Assembly: GCA_900551885.1 (NCBI GenBank)
Contig: URXS01000016.1
Location: 1-27,764, forward strand
Length of the DNA stretch: 27,764 nt
Source of the DNA: an uncultured Oscillibacter sp.
GTDB taxonomy: Bacteria > Bacillota > Clostridia > Oscillospirales > Oscillospiraceae
Reading direction: 5' to 3'
The position numbers and the translations under genes were made by a program. Shown here in pieces: positions 1-6,305 of the stretch (positions within the stretch are counted from its first letter, which is position 1; each line of letters starts with the position of its first letter). Under the pieces are notes generated by a model. The model had not been told where the DNA came from. It saw nothing but the letters and a program-made list of their open reading frames with translations, and did not search any database.

Positions 1-1
1 G

Positions 2-496
2 CAGGCAGGGCTGTACGCTCCTAGTGCCGGCGGCCGGCAGGGTCCGATCTTTGTTGTCAGTCAGGACCGGGCGGTCAATGTGCGGCTGGGACGGATCAAG
101 CGGGCCAACTCCCATCCCCGGATGGCCACAGCATCCAGCTATGTCTCCAGGGAGCAGCCCAGCATCGCTGATGATCCCGGGATCACAGACGCCTTTTACG
201 GGGCACCCACAGTGATCACGCTGTTCGGGCCGAAGAACTTCCTCTTCGCGGCCGAGGACTGCGCTGTTGCCGCCGAGAACATGATGCTGGCGGCAGACGC
301 TCTCGGCGTGGGCTCCTGCTATATTGGCCAGGGGTGGCCTGCCTTTGACGATCCCTTCGGGCAGGAGACGCTGGGGAGGTGGGGGATCCCCGCGGACTAC
401 TATGCCGTGATGCAGCTGCTCCTGGGCTATCCCAAAGCAGGCGATGCCCATCCCACCCCCAAGCCCCGGAAAGCGGGGCGGATCCTGCGAGTTTGA
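2..496 (+). CDS. nitroreductase family protein (3' part only)
   Basis: The gene runs off the left edge; the open frame continues from base 2 to the TGA at 494-496, so only the last 164 residues are seen. The first visible residues, AGLYAPSAGGRQ, match the FMN-contacting APSAxNxQ-type segment of nitroreductases, followed by a PIFVVSQD strand. Further on, AAENMMLAADALGVGSCYIGQ is the usual helix and glycine turn of the fold, and the C-terminal LLLGYPK is the family's typical ending. Such proteins are FMN-dependent, NAD(P)H-using reductases of quinones, nitro compounds or flavins; the substrate cannot be told. The stop is followed at once by the ribosome binding site of the SIR2-like gene, so the two are probably co-transcribed. 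Confidence 0.8.
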   Translation, partial: QAGLYAPSAGGRQGPIFVVSQDRAVNVRLGRIKRANSHPRMATASSYVSREQPSIADDPGITDAFYGAPTVITLFGPKNFLFAAEDCAVAAENMMLAADALGVGSCYIGQGWPAFDDPFGQETLGRWGIPADYYAVMQLLLGYPKAGDAHPTPKPRKAGRILRV

Positions 497-513
497 AAGG
501 AGGTGAGCGGTGC

Positions 514-1470
514 ATGCTGCTGCAAGATCTGAAAAATCCGGCGCATCAGCCGCAGCTCCGGGCGGAGGCACGGCTGTCCCGGGCGCTCCGGGAGGCAGAT
601 GCCGTTGTGATCGGCGCCGGGGCCGGTCTGTCCGCCTCTGCCGGATTCACCTATGCGGGGGCCCGTTTTTCCCGATATTTCGGGGACTTTGAAGCCGCCT
701 ACGGCTTTCACGACATGTACACCGGCGGCTTTTATCCCTACCGCACACCGGAGGAGCGATGGGCCTACTGGAGCCGATACATCTGGGTGAACCGTTACCT
801 GGCCCCGCCGGAGCCGGTCTACCGGGACTTGCTGGAGCTGGTGCAGGACAAGGAGTATTTTGTCCTCACCACCAATGTGGACCACTGCTTCCAGAAGGCC
901 GGGTTCGAAAAAGAGCGCCTTTTTTACACCCAGGGGGACTACGGCCTGTTCCAGTGCGCGGAACCCTGCTGCTGTGAGACCTGGGACAACCGGGAGAGCA
1001 TCCGCCGGATGCTGGAGGAACAGCGCGGATTGCGCATCCCCACAGAACAGATCCCCCGGTGTCCCAGATGCGGCAGACCTGCGGCCATGAACCTGCGCTC
1101 TGACGGCAGATTCGTGCAGGATGCGGGCTGGGACCGGGCGGCAGCGCGGTATGAGGCGTTCCTCCGGCGTCACGCAGAAGGGAAAACGCTGTATTGGGAG
1201 CTGGGTGTAGGGTACAACACCCCCTCTATCATCAAATATCCATTCTGGCATCTGACGCTGCAGAACCGGCAGGCAGTCTATGCCTGCGTCAACACCGGAC
1301 AGGCCTTGGCACCGCAGGCGCTTGGGCGCCGCGCCATCTGCATCGACGGAGATATCGGCGCAGTGCTGCGGGACTTGCGGGCGCATGACAGACCACAGAA
1401 GGCCGCCCCCAAAGCACGACCTGAGAAGGGGCCGTTCCGTGGAATTGAAGCTGCGGAGGGAAACGCCTGA
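514..1470 (+). CDS. SIR2-family protein resembling class M (macrodomain-associated) sirtuins
   Basis: A 318-residue sirtuin-fold protein. The start at 514 is chosen because AAAGGAGGTG lies 7 bases upstream; the frame is open further upstream but without support. Seen: the NAD-binding GAGAGLSASAGF (residues about 34-45), TTNVDHCFQKAG (119-130) in place of the usual TQNxDxLHxxAG, TQGDYGLFQC (139-148), a cysteine cluster CAEPCCC, and CPRCG as likely zinc ligands. The catalytic histidine of ordinary deacetylase sirtuins appears to be replaced by Gln140. This matches my memory of SirTM enzymes, which ADP-ribosylate lipoylated GcvH-like carrier protein and sit with a macrodomain hydrolase. No macrodomain, GcvH-L or lipoate ligase is in this window; they could lie upstream of its edge. 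Protein ADP-ribosyltransferase is therefore an inference; an atypical deacylase is the alternative. Confidence 0.8.
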   Translation: MLLQDLKNPAHQPQLRAEARLSRALREADAVVIGAGAGLSASAGFTYAGARFSRYFGDFEAAYGFHDMYTGGFYPYRTPEERWAYWSRYIWVNRYLAPPEPVYRDLLELVQDKEYFVLTTNVDHCFQKAGFEKERLFYTQGDYGLFQCAEPCCCETWDNRESIRRMLEEQRGLRIPTEQIPRCPRCGRPAAMNLRSDGRFVQDAGWDRAAARYEAFLRRHAEGKTLYWELGVGYNTPSIIKYPFWHLTLQNRQAVYACVNTGQALAPQALGRRAICIDGDIGAVLRDLRAHDRPQKAAPKARPEKGPFRGIEAAEGNA

Positions 1471-1554
1471 ATCGTCCGATTCTTCCGGCCTTTTCAAGCG
1501 GAGAACGGGGCCGTTCGTGGGGGAAATCACCGGGCAGAAAATGAAACTCCCGGA

Positions 1555-1597
1555 AAAATACAAAAAACCCGCCGATTTCAAAGAAATCAGCGGGTTT
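1555..1597 (-). terminator. terminator of tRNA-Arg (minus strand)
   Basis: Read on the minus strand, a 15-bp stem AAACCCGCTGATTTC / GAAATCGGCGGGTTT with one T-G wobble and a 3-base loop is followed by T6 and a second T-run. It starts 3 bases past the tRNA CCA end. On the plus strand the stem has one C-A mismatch and a poor T-tract, so it may only weakly stop transcripts from the SIR2-like gene. Confidence 0.85.
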
Positions 1598-1599
1598 CC

Positions 1600-1676
1600 T
1601 GGTACGCCCTGAGGGATTCGAACCCCCGGCCTTCTGGTCCGTAGCCAGACGCTCTATCCAGCTGAGCTAAGGGCGC
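1600..1676 (-). tRNA. tRNA-Arg (anticodon ACG)
   Basis: The minus strand reads GCGCCCTTAGCTCAG at the 5' end and GGTTCGAATCC in the T arm, with a 7-bp acceptor stem closed by a G-T pair. The anticodon stem TCTGG/CCAGA encloses the loop CTACGGA, giving anticodon ACG (plus-strand bases 1640-1642). A34 would be deaminated to inosine by TadA to read CGU, CGC and CGA. The CCA end is encoded (1600-1602). It is a single-gene unit with its own promoter and terminator. Confidence 0.96.
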
Positions 1677-1698
1677 ATGTCTCACAGACAGCTTAATT

Positions 1699-1727
1699 AT
1701 ATTAACACGAGACTTCTGGAAATGCAA
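1699..1727 (-). promoter_or_regulatory. promoter of tRNA-Arg
   Basis: On the minus strand TTGCAT (1727-1722), a 17-base spacer and TAATAT (1704-1699) form a sigma-A-type promoter about 16-20 bases before the mature tRNA 5' end. The upstream side is a run of A's on this strand, suitable as an UP element. Confidence 0.65.
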
Positions 1728-1768
1728 GTGTTTTTTTGCATTTTTTTTGGCTTTTTTTCAAACACTTG
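1725..1768. repeat. 9-bp inverted repeat spanning two divergent -35 boxes
   Basis: CAAGTGTTT (1725-1733) and AAACACTTG (1760-1768) are exact inverted copies separated by 26 mostly T bases. The TTG of each arm is the start of a -35 box: TTGCAT for tRNA-Arg leftward and TTGTCA for the DivIVA-like gene rightward. It may be a shared operator or paired UP elements; as RNA the loop is long for a terminator. Confidence 0.6.
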
Positions 1769-1794
1769 TCAATAAGGCGTGTTTGTGATAAAGT
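1766..1794 (+). promoter_or_regulatory. probable promoter of the DivIVA-like gene
   Basis: TTGTCA (1766-1771), 17 bases, TAAAGT (1789-1794). The -35 is good and the -10 mediocre. The resulting leader would be about 28-30 bases, ending in an AAGGAAAG ribosome binding site. Confidence 0.5.
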
Positions 1795-1828
1795 ACAAAC
1801 TGTACAGACAAGGAAAGCGGTGTGGCAT

Positions 1829-2461
1829 ATGGAAAACAACACCTTTAAAAGTGTAACCTTTGGCGGCTTTGACAAGCAGGATGTGATCCGCTATATTGAG
1901 CAGTCCGCCCGGGAGGCCGCGGAGATTCAGGAGCGCCTTCAGCAGGAAAACGACGGTCTGCGGGCTCAGGTTCAGACCCTGGAGGAGCGGGCTGCGGAGC
2001 TGGAGCGGCGGGCTGAAGAGGCCGAGAGCCGGTGCCGTGGACTGGAGCAGCAGATCTCACAGGAGCGCACCGCCCGCCAGGCACTGGAACAGGAAAAGCA
2101 GGTCCTGGAGGCAGAGAAGGCCAAACTTCAGACCCTGGCTGACGAAGCTCAGCGGCTGCGACCGGAGGCGGAGTCCTATGCCCAGTTCCGGGATCGGGTG
2201 GGAGACATCGAATGTGAGGCCCACAAACGGGCCGCTGCTCTGGAAGCTGCGACTGTGGCGCGGATGCGGCAGGCGTCCGATGCATTTCAGACCCAGTATC
2301 AGGCACTGATGAGCTCTTTTGAGACCACTGCCTCCCATGTGACTGGGGAATTGCGGAAGATCGAGGTGACGCTTGCCCAGCTTCCGCGGGCCATGGACCA
2401 GCCCGGAGCGGAGTTGAAAGAGCTGAAAGAGATGCTGGAGCGGAGCGGAGAGAGCCGATAA
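1829..2461 (+). CDS. DivIVA-like coiled-coil protein
   Basis: A protein of 210 residues. The start is ATG 1829 because MENNTFKSVTFGGFDKQDV gives the short conserved N-terminal block of DivIVA-domain proteins (FxGFDKxDVxxYI) right at the N-terminus; the frame extends to 1736 but that part is T-rich leader and promoter. Residues 1-27 form the DivIVA-like head. Residues about 30-120 are a continuous Glu/Gln/Arg/Leu-rich coiled coil, followed by more helix to the end. No membrane segment is visible. DivIVA/GpsB relatives bind curved membrane at poles and septa and recruit division, wall or sporulation proteins; which role applies cannot be told. It is a single-gene unit between its own promoter and a terminator. 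Confidence 0.75.
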   Translation: MENNTFKSVTFGGFDKQDVIRYIEQSAREAAEIQERLQQENDGLRAQVQTLEERAAELERRAEEAESRCRGLEQQISQERTARQALEQEKQVLEAEKAKLQTLADEAQRLRPEAESYAQFRDRVGDIECEAHKRAAALEAATVARMRQASDAFQTQYQALMSSFETTASHVTGELRKIEVTLAQLPRAMDQPGAELKELKEMLERSGESR

Positions 2462-2483
2462 CATCATAGGAAGCTGACAATGG

Positions 2484-2511
2484 GGCCAGGCATCTTGCCT
2501 GGCCTTTATTT
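2484..2511 (+). terminator. terminator after the DivIVA-like gene
   Basis: A 9-bp perfect stem GGCCAGGCA/TGCCTGGCC with a 3-base loop is followed by TTTATTT, 22 bases past the stop codon. Confidence 0.9.
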
Positions 2512-2734
2512 GCATTTAGCGTCAAAAAATGAAAAAAAGTCAGGTAAACATAAAAAAATTGCCACCTGCCGCATAGGGGAGGAGCGGACTGTTAAAAATA
2601 AAACAGAGTGAAAACTTTTGAGGGTTTCGCACACGTTTACATTAATTTGCGCACACGTTTGCGTTCAATCGACAAAAAATCTTGCTTTATCTTTGTGCAA
2701 AAGGAAGAAACCGGGAGCCCCCGGCAAAATTTCC
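2512..2734. other. AT-rich intergenic region upstream of the V-ATPase promoter
   Basis: Between the terminator and the -35 box no convincing coding frame is seen. The stretch is clearly more A/T-rich than the genes around it. It holds A-runs, two exact 11-base direct repeats (listed separately) and one Spo0A-box-like nonamer that is not significant alone. The most likely role is regulatory. Confidence 0.6.
2628..2660 (+). repeat. two 11-bp direct repeats upstream of the V-ATPase operon
   Basis: CGCACACGTTT occurs at 2628-2638 and again at 2650-2660, with starts 22 bases apart, about two helical turns. The second copy lies within CGCACACGTTTGCG, which has 4-base inverted ends. They lie 75-107 bases upstream of the -35 box. 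Phased copies suit two protein dimers bound to one DNA face, as for an activator or repressor. Confidence 0.6.
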
Positions 2735-2763
2735 TTGCATTGATGGATTTGCTGCCCTATACT
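2735..2763 (+). promoter_or_regulatory. promoter of the V-ATPase operon
   Basis: TTGCAT (2735-2740), exactly 17 bases, TATACT (2758-2763). Transcription would begin near 2770, leaving a leader of about 150 bases before the first gene. Confidence 0.8.
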
Positions 2764-2783
2764 AATTTCTATAAGTGTATTGT

Positions 2784-2880
2784 TTTCATGTGTGAAAGCG
2801 TCGCGGGGGCGGTAACGAGTGCGGCGCGGCCGGTCATGGATGGCCGGAGGCAAGGACCCAAAGGCAATGCGAGCCGCCCC
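2784..2880 (+). promoter_or_regulatory. structured 5' leader of the V-ATPase mRNA (possible riboswitch or other cis-acting RNA)
   Basis: By eye the leader folds as follows. A small hairpin TTTCA/TGAAA sits at 2784-2798. A 7-bp closing stem GGGGCGG (2806-2812) pairs with CCGCCCC (2874-2880). Inside it is a hairpin CCGGUC/GGCCGG (2830-2835 with 2842-2847, one U-G pair) with a 6-base loop. The unpaired parts on both sides, UAACGAG and a purine-rich stretch around 2848-2873, could form an internal-loop core. The downstream GAGAAGG ribosome binding site is not obviously paired. The class is not recognised; a protein-binding leader or chance GC pairing are alternatives. Confidence 0.4.
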
Positions 2881-2918
2881 GGATCCCATATTGAATTGTG
2901 GAGAGAAGGTGAAAATGG

Positions 2919-3233
2919 ATGTCCCTGGAAGTCATCGAAAAGGTCACGCAGGTAGAAGACGAGGCTCGGGAGCGCAAGGCTGCCGCAGATGCCGAGGCGA
3001 AGAAGATCATCGCCGACGCGGAACGGGAGGGGCTTGCGCTCTTGCAGCGTGTACGTGCCGAGGCTGCCGACAGCGGCGGAGCGCTGCTGAAGCAGGCGGA
3101 GGCAAGGGCCGCGGAGCGTTCTGCTCAAATTGCCGCCGAAGCGGAGGCAGAGGCTGACGCCCTGCGGAAGAAAGCCGGCACGCACATGGAGGAGGCAGCC
3201 GAGTTTATTGTCGGAAGGGTTGTGAATCACTGA
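2919..3233 (+). CDS. V-type ATPase small coiled-coil stalk subunit (NtpF / AhaH-like, subunit G/H)
   Basis: A 104-residue Ala/Glu-rich helical protein, the usual size for the peripheral-stalk partner of subunit E. Residues about 8-88 are an unbroken coiled coil with the DAExxAxxIIxxAExE pattern of stalk proteins, ending in a short hydrophobic C-terminus (AAEFIVGRVV). The start at 2919 is preceded by AAGGTG at a 7-base distance; an ATG at 2915 is in another frame. It is the first gene of the operon, as in the E. hirae ntp operon, and its stop is one base from the start of subunit I. It would dimerise with subunit E to form the stator linking subunit I to the A3B3 head. Confidence 0.85.
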   Translation: MSLEVIEKVTQVEDEARERKAAADAEAKKIIADAEREGLALLQRVRAEAADSGGALLKQAEARAAERSAQIAAEAEAEADALRKKAGTHMEEAAEFIVGRVVNH

Positions 3234-3234
3234 G

Positions 3235-5160
3235 ATGGCCATTGTAAAAATGAAAAAGCTCCGGGTCATCGCCATGGCCGACCGACGGGAGGAATTGCTC
3301 AAAGGGCTGTTGCACCTGGGCTGCCTGGAGATCAGTGAGCCGGACGAAAAGCTGTCCGACCCGGCCTGGTCCGCCTTGCTGCAGCGGGAGAACTCCGGCC
3401 TCTCCGTCACCAAAAGCGAGATCGGAGATGTAAACACTGCCCTGGCGGCCATCAAGCGGTATGCCCAGTTGAAGGATGGTATCTTTATCAAGCGCCACCC
3501 CATCTCTGAAAAAGAGTTCCTGGGCAGCGGCACGGTGGAACAGGCCCGGCAGATCAGTCAGCAGGTGGGGCAACAGCTCCAGACGCTGACCCGCCTTCAG
3601 GGAGAGGAGACCCGCCTGCTGTCCAGGCAGGCTGGGCTGGAGCCCTGGCGTGGACTGGACATGCCGCTGGAAGTCCAGGGGACCCAGCACACGGTGTTTC
3701 GGCTGATGGTGTGCCCCGGTTCCACCGATATGACCGCCGTGCAGACGGCCCTGGCGGATACCGCTGCCCAGATGCTGGAGGTCAGCGCCGACAAGCAGCA
3801 GCGCTACTGTCTGCTGATCTGTCATCGGGCGGAAGAGGAACAGGCACTGGAGTGTCTGCGTCCCTTCGGTTTCAGCGCCACGGCCTTCCAGGGCCTCACC
3901 GGCACACCGTCGGAGAATCTGAACCGGCTGGCCGGAGAGATCGCGGAAAACCGCAAACAGCAGGAGACCGCCACCGCCGCCATTGTGGCCCAGGCCGGTG
4001 CCCGGGACGCCCTGCGGGTCTATGCGGACCGTCTGTCGGCGGAGGCGGCCAAGGACCAGAACACCGAGCGGCTGCTGACCGACGGAACCATCCTTTTCTT
4101 CGAGGGCTGGGCTCCGGCGGAAAGGCTCTCCGCTGTGGGTGCCCTGCTGGACAAGCTGGGGTGTGCCTGGGAGGCGTCGGACCCCACGGAGGATGAGATC
4201 TCCAAGGTTCCGGTGCAGCTCAAGAACAACTGGTTTACCAAGCCGTTGAACATGGTAACGGAGATGTACTCTCTGCCCGCTTATAACAACGTGGACCCCA
4301 ACCCGCTGATGGCGCCGTTCTTCATTTTGTTCTACGGCATCATGATGGCGGACATGGGCTACGGCCTTTTGATGATCCTGGCGTCGGTCCTGGTGACCAG
4401 GAAATATCATCCCAAGGGCACCATGGGGAATCTGTTCTCCCTGATGGGCCTGTGCGGTGTCAGTACCTTCATTATGGGCGCTATCACCGGCGGCTTCTTC
4501 GGCGATTTCCTGACCCAGGTGGTGCTGCTGACCACCGGCAAGGACTTCGCCCTGCCGGCCCTGTTCACCCCACTGAACGATACGCTGATGATCCTGGTGG
4601 GTGCCATGTGCCTGGGCTTTGTCCAGATCGCCACCGGCATGGTGATCAGCATGGTGCAGAAGTTCAAAAAGGGACAGGTCATGGACGCCGTGTGGGAGGA
4701 GATCACCTGGTTCATCGTCTTCGCCGGTATCGGTTTGATGGTACTGGGTGTCACGCCTATTGTGCTATACGCCGGTCTGGTGCTGGTAATTGCCGGTCCT
4801 GTGATTACCGGCAAGGGCTTGGGCAAGATCACCGGTATCTTCGGCTCCCTGTATAATCACATCACCGGGTACTTCGGCGACATCCTGTCCTATTCCCGTC
4901 TGATGGCCCTGATGCTGGCCGGTAGCGTCATCGCCCAGGTGTTCAACACGCTGGGTGCTATCCCCGGCAACATTATTATCTTCATCATCATCTCCATGGC
5001 AGGCAACGCATTGAACTTCGCGCTGAACCTGCTGGGCTGCTACGTCCACGACCTGCGTCTGCAGTGCCTGGAGTATTTCGGTAAGTTCTATGAGGACGGC
5101 GGCAAGCCGTTCCGGCCCCTGGCGATCAACACAAAATTTGTCGACATTCAAAACGACTGA
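3235..5160 (+). CDS. ntpI: V-type ATPase membrane subunit I (a-subunit homologue)
   Basis: A protein of 641 residues, normal for the family. The N-terminal half (about 1-340) is soluble and partly coiled coil and forms the stalk-contacting arm. The C-terminal half holds about seven or eight membrane helices. The junction block DPNPLMAPFFILFYGIMMAD followed by MGYGLLM is diagnostic. SYSRLMALMLAGSVIAQ contains the predicted essential Arg555, which separates the two half-channels and meets the c-ring carboxylate. The C-terminal HDLRLQCLEYFGKFYEDGGKPF block is also typical. The start ATG follows the previous stop by one base (translational coupling). Together with K it forms the ion path. Confidence 0.95.
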   Translation: MAIVKMKKLRVIAMADRREELLKGLLHLGCLEISEPDEKLSDPAWSALLQRENSGLSVTKSEIGDVNTALAAIKRYAQLKDGIFIKRHPISEKEFLGSGTVEQARQISQQVGQQLQTLTRLQGEETRLLSRQAGLEPWRGLDMPLEVQGTQHTVFRLMVCPGSTDMTAVQTALADTAAQMLEVSADKQQRYCLLICHRAEEEQALECLRPFGFSATAFQGLTGTPSENLNRLAGEIAENRKQQETATAAIVAQAGARDALRVYADRLSAEAAKDQNTERLLTDGTILFFEGWAPAERLSAVGALLDKLGCAWEASDPTEDEISKVPVQLKNNWFTKPLNMVTEMYSLPAYNNVDPNPLMAPFFILFYGIMMADMGYGLLMILASVLVTRKYHPKGTMGNLFSLMGLCGVSTFIMGAITGGFFGDFLTQVVLLTTGKDFALPALFTPLNDTLMILVGAMCLGFVQIATGMVISMVQKFKKGQVMDAVWEEITWFIVFAGIGLMVLGVTPIVLYAGLVLVIAGPVITGKGLGKITGIFGSLYNHITGYFGDILSYSRLMALMLAGSVIAQVFNTLGAIPGNIIIFIIISMAGNALNFALNLLGCYVHDLRLQCLEYFGKFYEDGGKPFRPLAINTKFVDIQND

Positions 5161-5173
5161 GGAGGAAATTACT

Positions 5174-5665
5174 ATGGGATTCTTTGAAGCTTTTGGCGGT
5201 CTGGCTCTGGCGCTGCTGGGCGCTGGTCTCGCGGCGGCTCTGTCTGGCGTTGGTTCTGCTAAGGGTACCGGCATCGCCGGTGAGGCCGGCACGGGCCTGC
5301 TGTGCCAGGACCCCTCCAAGTTCGGTAAAGTCATGATCCTGCAGGTCATCCCTGGCACCCAGGGCCTGTACGGCCTGGTGGTGTGGTTCTTCGCCATCTT
5401 CCGCATGGGTCTGCTGGGTGGTGACGGCCTGCCGGAACTGACCATTCAGCAGGGCCTGCAGTACTTCGCGGCCTGCATGCCCATGGCGCTGGGCGGCCTG
5501 TTCTCCGCTATTGCCCAGGGCCGCGTGGCCGCTGGCTCCATCAACATCCTGGCCAAGAAGCCCGACGACTGGTCCAAGGGCATGGTGCTCTGCATCACCG
5601 TGGAGTTCTACGCCATCCTGTCCCTGCTGGCTTCCATGCTGATGATCATCAATATCAGCAAGTAA
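5174..5665 (+). CDS. ntpK: V-type ATPase rotor (c-ring) subunit K, with Na+-type binding residues
   Basis: A 163-residue proteolipid built as a tandem of two hairpins (four membrane helices), the duplicated form found in V-type rotors. GGAGGAAATTACT precedes ATG 5174; the frame is open upstream but overlaps subunit I. Three blocks line up with the Na+ ligands of E. hirae NtpK: PGTQGLYG (Thr62, Gln63 here), SAIAQGR (Gln115) and TVEFYAIL (Glu144). The first hairpin has no acidic residue at the site equivalent to Glu144, so there is one ion per four helices, as in NtpK. Na+ rather than H+ coupling is inferred from these polar ligands; the block SAKGTGIAGEA is also shared with NtpK. Confidence 0.95.
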   Translation: MGFFEAFGGLALALLGAGLAAALSGVGSAKGTGIAGEAGTGLLCQDPSKFGKVMILQVIPGTQGLYGLVVWFFAIFRMGLLGGDGLPELTIQQGLQYFAACMPMALGGLFSAIAQGRVAAGSINILAKKPDDWSKGMVLCITVEFYAILSLLASMLMIINISK

Positions 5666-5690
5666 GCGCCGGAAGAAAGGCGAATTGCTT

Positions 5691-6290
5691 ATGAAGGGAA
5701 TCGAAAAGATCACGGCCCGCATCACCCAGGAGGCCCAGGCGGACATCGACCACACCCTGGCCGACGCCCGGGAGCAGGCCGCTCAGATCACCGCCCGGTA
5801 CCAGGCCCAGGCGGACAACGAGGCACAAAGCCTCGCTGCCCGGAACGAGAAGGCTGCCGCGGAGCGGGAGGAGCGGCTGGTGAGCGTGGCCCAGATGGAG
5901 GCCCGAAAGGTGACCTTGGCCGCCAAACAGGAGATGGTGGAGCAGGTCTACCAGCGGGCCCTGGAAAAGCTCCGGGCCATGCCCCAGGAGCAGTACACAG
6001 CGGTGCTGGCCGCGCTGCTGGTCCAGGCGTCCTCCACCGGAGCGGAAGAGGTCGTCTTCTCTCCGGAGGATCAGGCCAAGGCTGGCAAGGCCGCCGTGGC
6101 CAAGGCCAATGAGCAACTGCCCAAGGGTGCGGCGGGACTGACCGTGTCCAAGGAGACCCGGCCCATTGCCGGCGGCTTCATCCTCAAGGACAACAACGTG
6201 GAGGTCAACTGTACCTTCGACACACTGGTGCGCCTGCAAAGGGCGGAGACCGCGGGAGCGGTTGCGAAAAAGCTGTTCCCGGACACCTGA
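5691..6290 (+). CDS. ntpE: V-type ATPase peripheral stalk subunit E
   Basis: A protein of 199 residues. The N-terminal 105 residues are a long charged helix (KITARITQEAQADIDHTLADA) that would pair with the small coiled-coil subunit. The C-terminal 90 residues form the globular head, with VNCTFDTLVRLQR near the end as is usual for the family. ATG 5691 is preferred: GAAAGG lies 10 bases upstream, whereas an in-frame TTG at 5685 is only 4 bases from it. The gene begins 25 bases after K and ends 15 bases before C. The head binds the top of the A3B3 hexamer. Confidence 0.9.
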   Translation: MKGIEKITARITQEAQADIDHTLADAREQAAQITARYQAQADNEAQSLAARNEKAAAEREERLVSVAQMEARKVTLAAKQEMVEQVYQRALEKLRAMPQEQYTAVLAALLVQASSTGAEEVVFSPEDQAKAGKAAVAKANEQLPKGAAGLTVSKETRPIAGGFILKDNNVEVNCTFDTLVRLQRAETAGAVAKKLFPDT

Positions 6291-6305
6291 CAAGGAGGAA
6301 GTGTC

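Noticed and set aside
2668..2676. Spo0A-box-like ATCGACAAA upstream of the V-ATPase promoter.
   Set aside because: It has one mismatch to a nine-base motif; about six such matches are expected by chance in a window of this size.
2608..2955. Open frame of 115 codons across the V-ATPase promoter and leader.
   Set aside because: It spans the promoter, ends inside the first V-ATPase gene in another frame, has no ribosome binding site, and its composition changes abruptly from AT-rich to GC-rich DNA.
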